Positions 60,683-64,000 of a stretch of 64,000 nt of DNA are shown piece after piece. The position numbers and the translations under genes are program-made. Each line of letters starts with the position of its first letter. Position 1 is the stretch's first letter. The notes below the pieces were generated by a model, which saw only the letters and a program-made list of their open reading frames with translations, searched no databases and was not told the origin of the DNA. The stretch comes from Eretmocerus hayati (lineage: Eukaryota > Arthropoda > Insecta > Hymenoptera > Aphelinidae): NCBI GenBank assembly GCA_029851415.1, contig CM056741.1, positions 162,489,685 through 162,553,684 of the forward strand, written 5' to 3'.

Positions 60683-63600
60683 ATGGCCGACGTCGAACTC
60701 AACATCGACAACCTTATACAGAGGCTACTCGAAGGTATGTCACGTTTTGTGTTTTTCTACCGCATGCAATCCGTCCTTTTGTATGTACACTTCAGAGAAG
60801 TGTCAAATTCATATGATAATAACGAATAAGTTTCCGATGGCCTCGTGTTGCACGAGAGAAAAAGATGATTATATACAAGGCTTGATAAAACACGATCTAG
60901 GTCGAAGTTTTTTTTGTGAATTGTCAAAGTACAGGTGTTATGATGAAGCTCGCGGCAAGGTCTGCCCTCCGTCGGTCGCAAGGGTGGGTGGGAATAAAGT
61001 GAGAGGGTGAGAGTTTGAGGATGTTACATCCCCGCAGAGCTCTTGTCGGATCGATATTGGCAGCTCTGCAAGTGTTTTGTTTCCTTCATCAGAGCTACTT
61101 TGCTCTGCTATTTACTCGTTCTTTATTATCGTCTCTTTCTAGCTTTCTGATGATTAAGAATAGAGACACGGCTGCTTTTCTCGTCCCACGCGCAAATTCA
61201 GAGAGCCTCGCGTACTTACAGTAGAGTTGGTCTTGGATCGATTCCGCCTATTTGAGCCTCGGCCTGCGATGTGAATATATGCATCTGCAGCTTTTCCGCA
61301 GAGTCTGATACAACTTCCCCAATGTGTGCACATACTGGCGAATCGAATCAGCACGTTTGCACATGCACTTCTGTGCCTCGTTTTCCGCGATATCTATTAT
61401 GTTATTGCCTGCAGCTTGTTGACTTAACAAGTTTTGCTGCTTACTAATAAACTCTGCCATTTTCAAATTCTGAGAATTTTACACATTTCTCACTATGTCA
61501 TTCTCTTTTCTTAGATCCTGCCATATTAAAAACTTATTGATTATATCTTATCTGGTCTAGCAAATTGTAAATTGTTGATAATTACTAAAAATTCTTTTAA
61601 TTGACACCAAGAAGTCATGAGTTTCTTGATGCAAAATTGATTATCACTTGTTAGATCATGATATCACTGAAAAGCATATGATGCAGTGTTCAATAAATAG
61701 TCTCTCATGCATGTGTTTCAGTACAATCCACAATTATTCACTGCATGAATCAACCAAAAATTAAAGAAAACTTAATCCACAATATTTACGAAAAAACTTC
61801 CATTTCAAGACTCTATTGGGTTGATCATTGATCAAATTACTTACTAACACCTGTGAAATACACCTTAAGATTTTCATCGTGCTGCTTATGACTCTTGTCT
61901 TACATATCCTCAATTCTATAGAAAAATAATGATACCTATTTCACATTTCACTTTCTGTCCCATGGCTTATATGGGGAACTCTTATGCCATTAAGTATACG
62001 AGGCCCAGAAAGAAAACCCAGAGGTTCAGCTTGTTTCCGCTCAGAAGAAAGCCAAACTCAAAAACATTTTTTCATCAGATCCTAGTGGTATGAAAATTTG
62101 ATTAAGACATCTACTACAAACCAAACAGCATATGTCATTGGTTTTGCTAGATACCTTTAGCTTGATATATATCACTTTCGTTGATTCTTGTGCTGTCAAT
62201 TGGTTAATTTGCCATTTAGAAGAGCAGCTAGTGTAATCAACGATGATTGCTCCTTAGAGACTGAGGCAGTTGTTAAGATCTGTGTGGAGTTTAATCTCCT
62301 TTGCCAAACTGTTGAATGGGGAACATTAGTAAAAAAACTTCAAAATATTGTGGTATTACATCTCAAATGATGGAAGTAGTATGGAAATTTCAAAAATATT
62401 GATTACTACATAATACATTAATGTTGAAAATTTACATACTTCTGAAGATTCATTTTCTATTGTCATGATCTTGATAGAGAATAACAAGTAAAGCTGGAAA
62501 ATGCTAGTCGTTTTTTACTAGTTTCTAATTATTTCAAATCAAAACCAAACAGTTTTCAAATAATCCATTACTACTCACGTAATAATTTACTTATGACTGA
62601 CATTATCAGCCTGAAACGAATGATCCTGATCATGCAGAGATACTTCTACTACCTGTATTTAGAGGTAGCAAATTGTGTGTAAATATGAGTATGTGTCAGG
62701 GGTGTGCTTACTTACTCAGCTGAACTCTTGTTGGTAACTTCCTTGTTTGGGAACTGACCTTGAAAAGTAGTGTGTTGGATAAATCTTGTCAAACCCTCTA
62801 GATTATATAACTTTTCTGAATATACCATGCCCAACTTTGTCTTTACCAATTATTGCTTTTTTTTTATGCTAGATTTATTATTGGTGCCTCTTTATGACAT
62901 TTCATTACATTTTGAAGGGACACTGTCTACTTCCAAGATTAAAATTGGTCTTGATATTATCACTGCTATTGAGATATAGATATTTGTTTGTTAGAGAGTA
63001 AATTTTCCTTGCTAAAGCTTCTTCATTGCTGTAGTGGAGTTCATATTATCATAAAGTAAACAGAGAAGAAGATAAGCACATCTTTGTGATACAGAGGCTA
63101 TTGTCAATTAATTCAATTGAAATAAATAATCATGCTTGAATTTTTCATTTGAAATGCTCACATAAGCATTGAGTGAATAGCTTATAGATCAAAGTACAAT
63201 ATTTCATGTTTGAAAATATTATCACATTAGAAACACTTATTTTTGTTCTATTTTTAGTACGAGGATGTCGACCTGGAAAGTCTGTTGTCATGACAGAGGC
63301 AGAGGTTCGAGGCCTCTGTTTGAAGTCAAGAGAAATTTTCCTGCAACAACCCATTCTTCTGGAACTTGAAGCTCCACTGAAAATTTGTGGAGACATACAT
63401 GGACAGTACACAGACTTATTGCGACTCTTTGAGTATGGAGGTTTTCCTCCTGAAGCTAATTACCTATTTTTAGGTGATTATGTAGATAGGGGTAAACAGT
63501 CTTTGGAAACTATATGCTTACTCCTTGCATATAAAATCAAATATCCAGAGAATTTTTTCCTTCTGAGAGGAAATCATGAGTGTGCCAGTATCAATAGGAT

Positions 63601-64000
63601 ATATGGATTCTATGATGAGTGTAAACGTAGGTACAACATCAAATTATGGAAAACATTCACAGACTGTTTCAACTGCTTACCTATTGCGGCAATCATCGAT
63701 GAGAAAATATTTTGCTGTCATGGCGGACTTAGTCCTGATCTTCAGGTAAAATTTATGTTCTGTATCTTACCGGTCGAAATTGTTTGCAATTTTGGTTTTG
63801 GAGAAGATAAATATGCTTTTAAATCGATATTAATCACGCTTTGATTAGACGAAAAGCGTTTCTTTGTAAAGAAGTCGGCCCGTTAGAATATTCTTTAGCT
63901 GTTGCATTTTTGATTGCAAAATTTTCGTTTTGATGAAATTTGATAAAAAATAAAGGCAGTTTCATCACAGTTGACATTGTTTTTCAGGGTATGGAACAGA
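60683..64000 (+). CDS. flw: Serine/threonine protein phosphatase PP1-beta catalytic subunit (partial)
   Basis: Exon 1 is 60683-60734 and exon 2 is 63258-63745. Exon 3 begins at 63988 and is cut by the window edge. Exons 1-2 encode 180 residues in phase. The metallophosphatase motifs are GDIHGQ (62-67), GDYVDRG (90-96), RGNHE (121-125) and the His of CCHGGLSPD (172), so all metal ligands present in this part are intact. The N-terminus ([33 protein letters not shown]) fits the beta isoform (PPP1CB, flapwing in Drosophila) better than alpha/87B. PP1-beta dephosphorylates, among others, nonmuscle myosin regulatory light chain, with targeting by regulatory subunits. Intron 1 is 2.5 kb and contains no other feature that I could see. 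Confidence 0.95.

Overview
This is an AT-rich animal nuclear sequence, almost certainly from an insect. The gene set is an ABCC transporter of the lethal(2)03659/MRP4 type in tandem, PIP4P/TMEM55, MRG15 and a flapwing-like PP1-beta. All genes have short exons with GT-AG introns, and the intergenic DNA is full of foldback MITEs and decayed non-LTR elements. A hymenopteran (wasp or sawfly) is my best guess, but nothing here proves the order.

Layout. 1-6400 is repeat-rich: the 3' end of a LINE, a second LINE copy whose RT is inverted as in twin priming, three head-to-tail 317-bp repeats, and a broken RNase H domain. 6400-16150 has no recognisable gene, only a cluster of a short repeated motif, some inverted repeats and a hairpin. 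16154-25100 and 33362-46699 are two ABCC full transporters in the same orientation. Each has 15 coding exons with matching intron phases, and I reconstructed 1405 and 1390 residues. They are tandem duplicates separated by about 8 kb of repeat-bearing spacer. Their introns hold several MITEs. 46700-51230 is spacer with a strong hairpin and a compound palindromic element. 51232-55603 (minus) is PIP4P, a lysosomal/endosomal PI(4,5)P2 4-phosphatase (6 exons, 254 aa). 56871-58783 (plus) is MRG15 (6 exons, 337 aa), divergently placed from PIP4P. 60683 to the window end is the 5' part of PP1-beta, which runs off the right edge.

The genes do not form a pathway. The two ABCC paralogues are the one functionally linked group. 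Exon 14, which codes the NBD2 signature and Walker B, is far more similar between them (93% by my count) than the adjacent exon 13 (73%). This suggests local gene conversion.

I saw no convincing new system. The strongest leads are that conversion tract, a Met in place of the Asp after the NBD2 Q-loop in the second ABCC copy, a ~340-bp foldback family present in at least two good copies, and a trio of TTAA-flanked MITEs. All coordinates and intron boundaries were read by eye from splice consensus, phase and paralogue comparison. UTRs and transcription starts were not determined.
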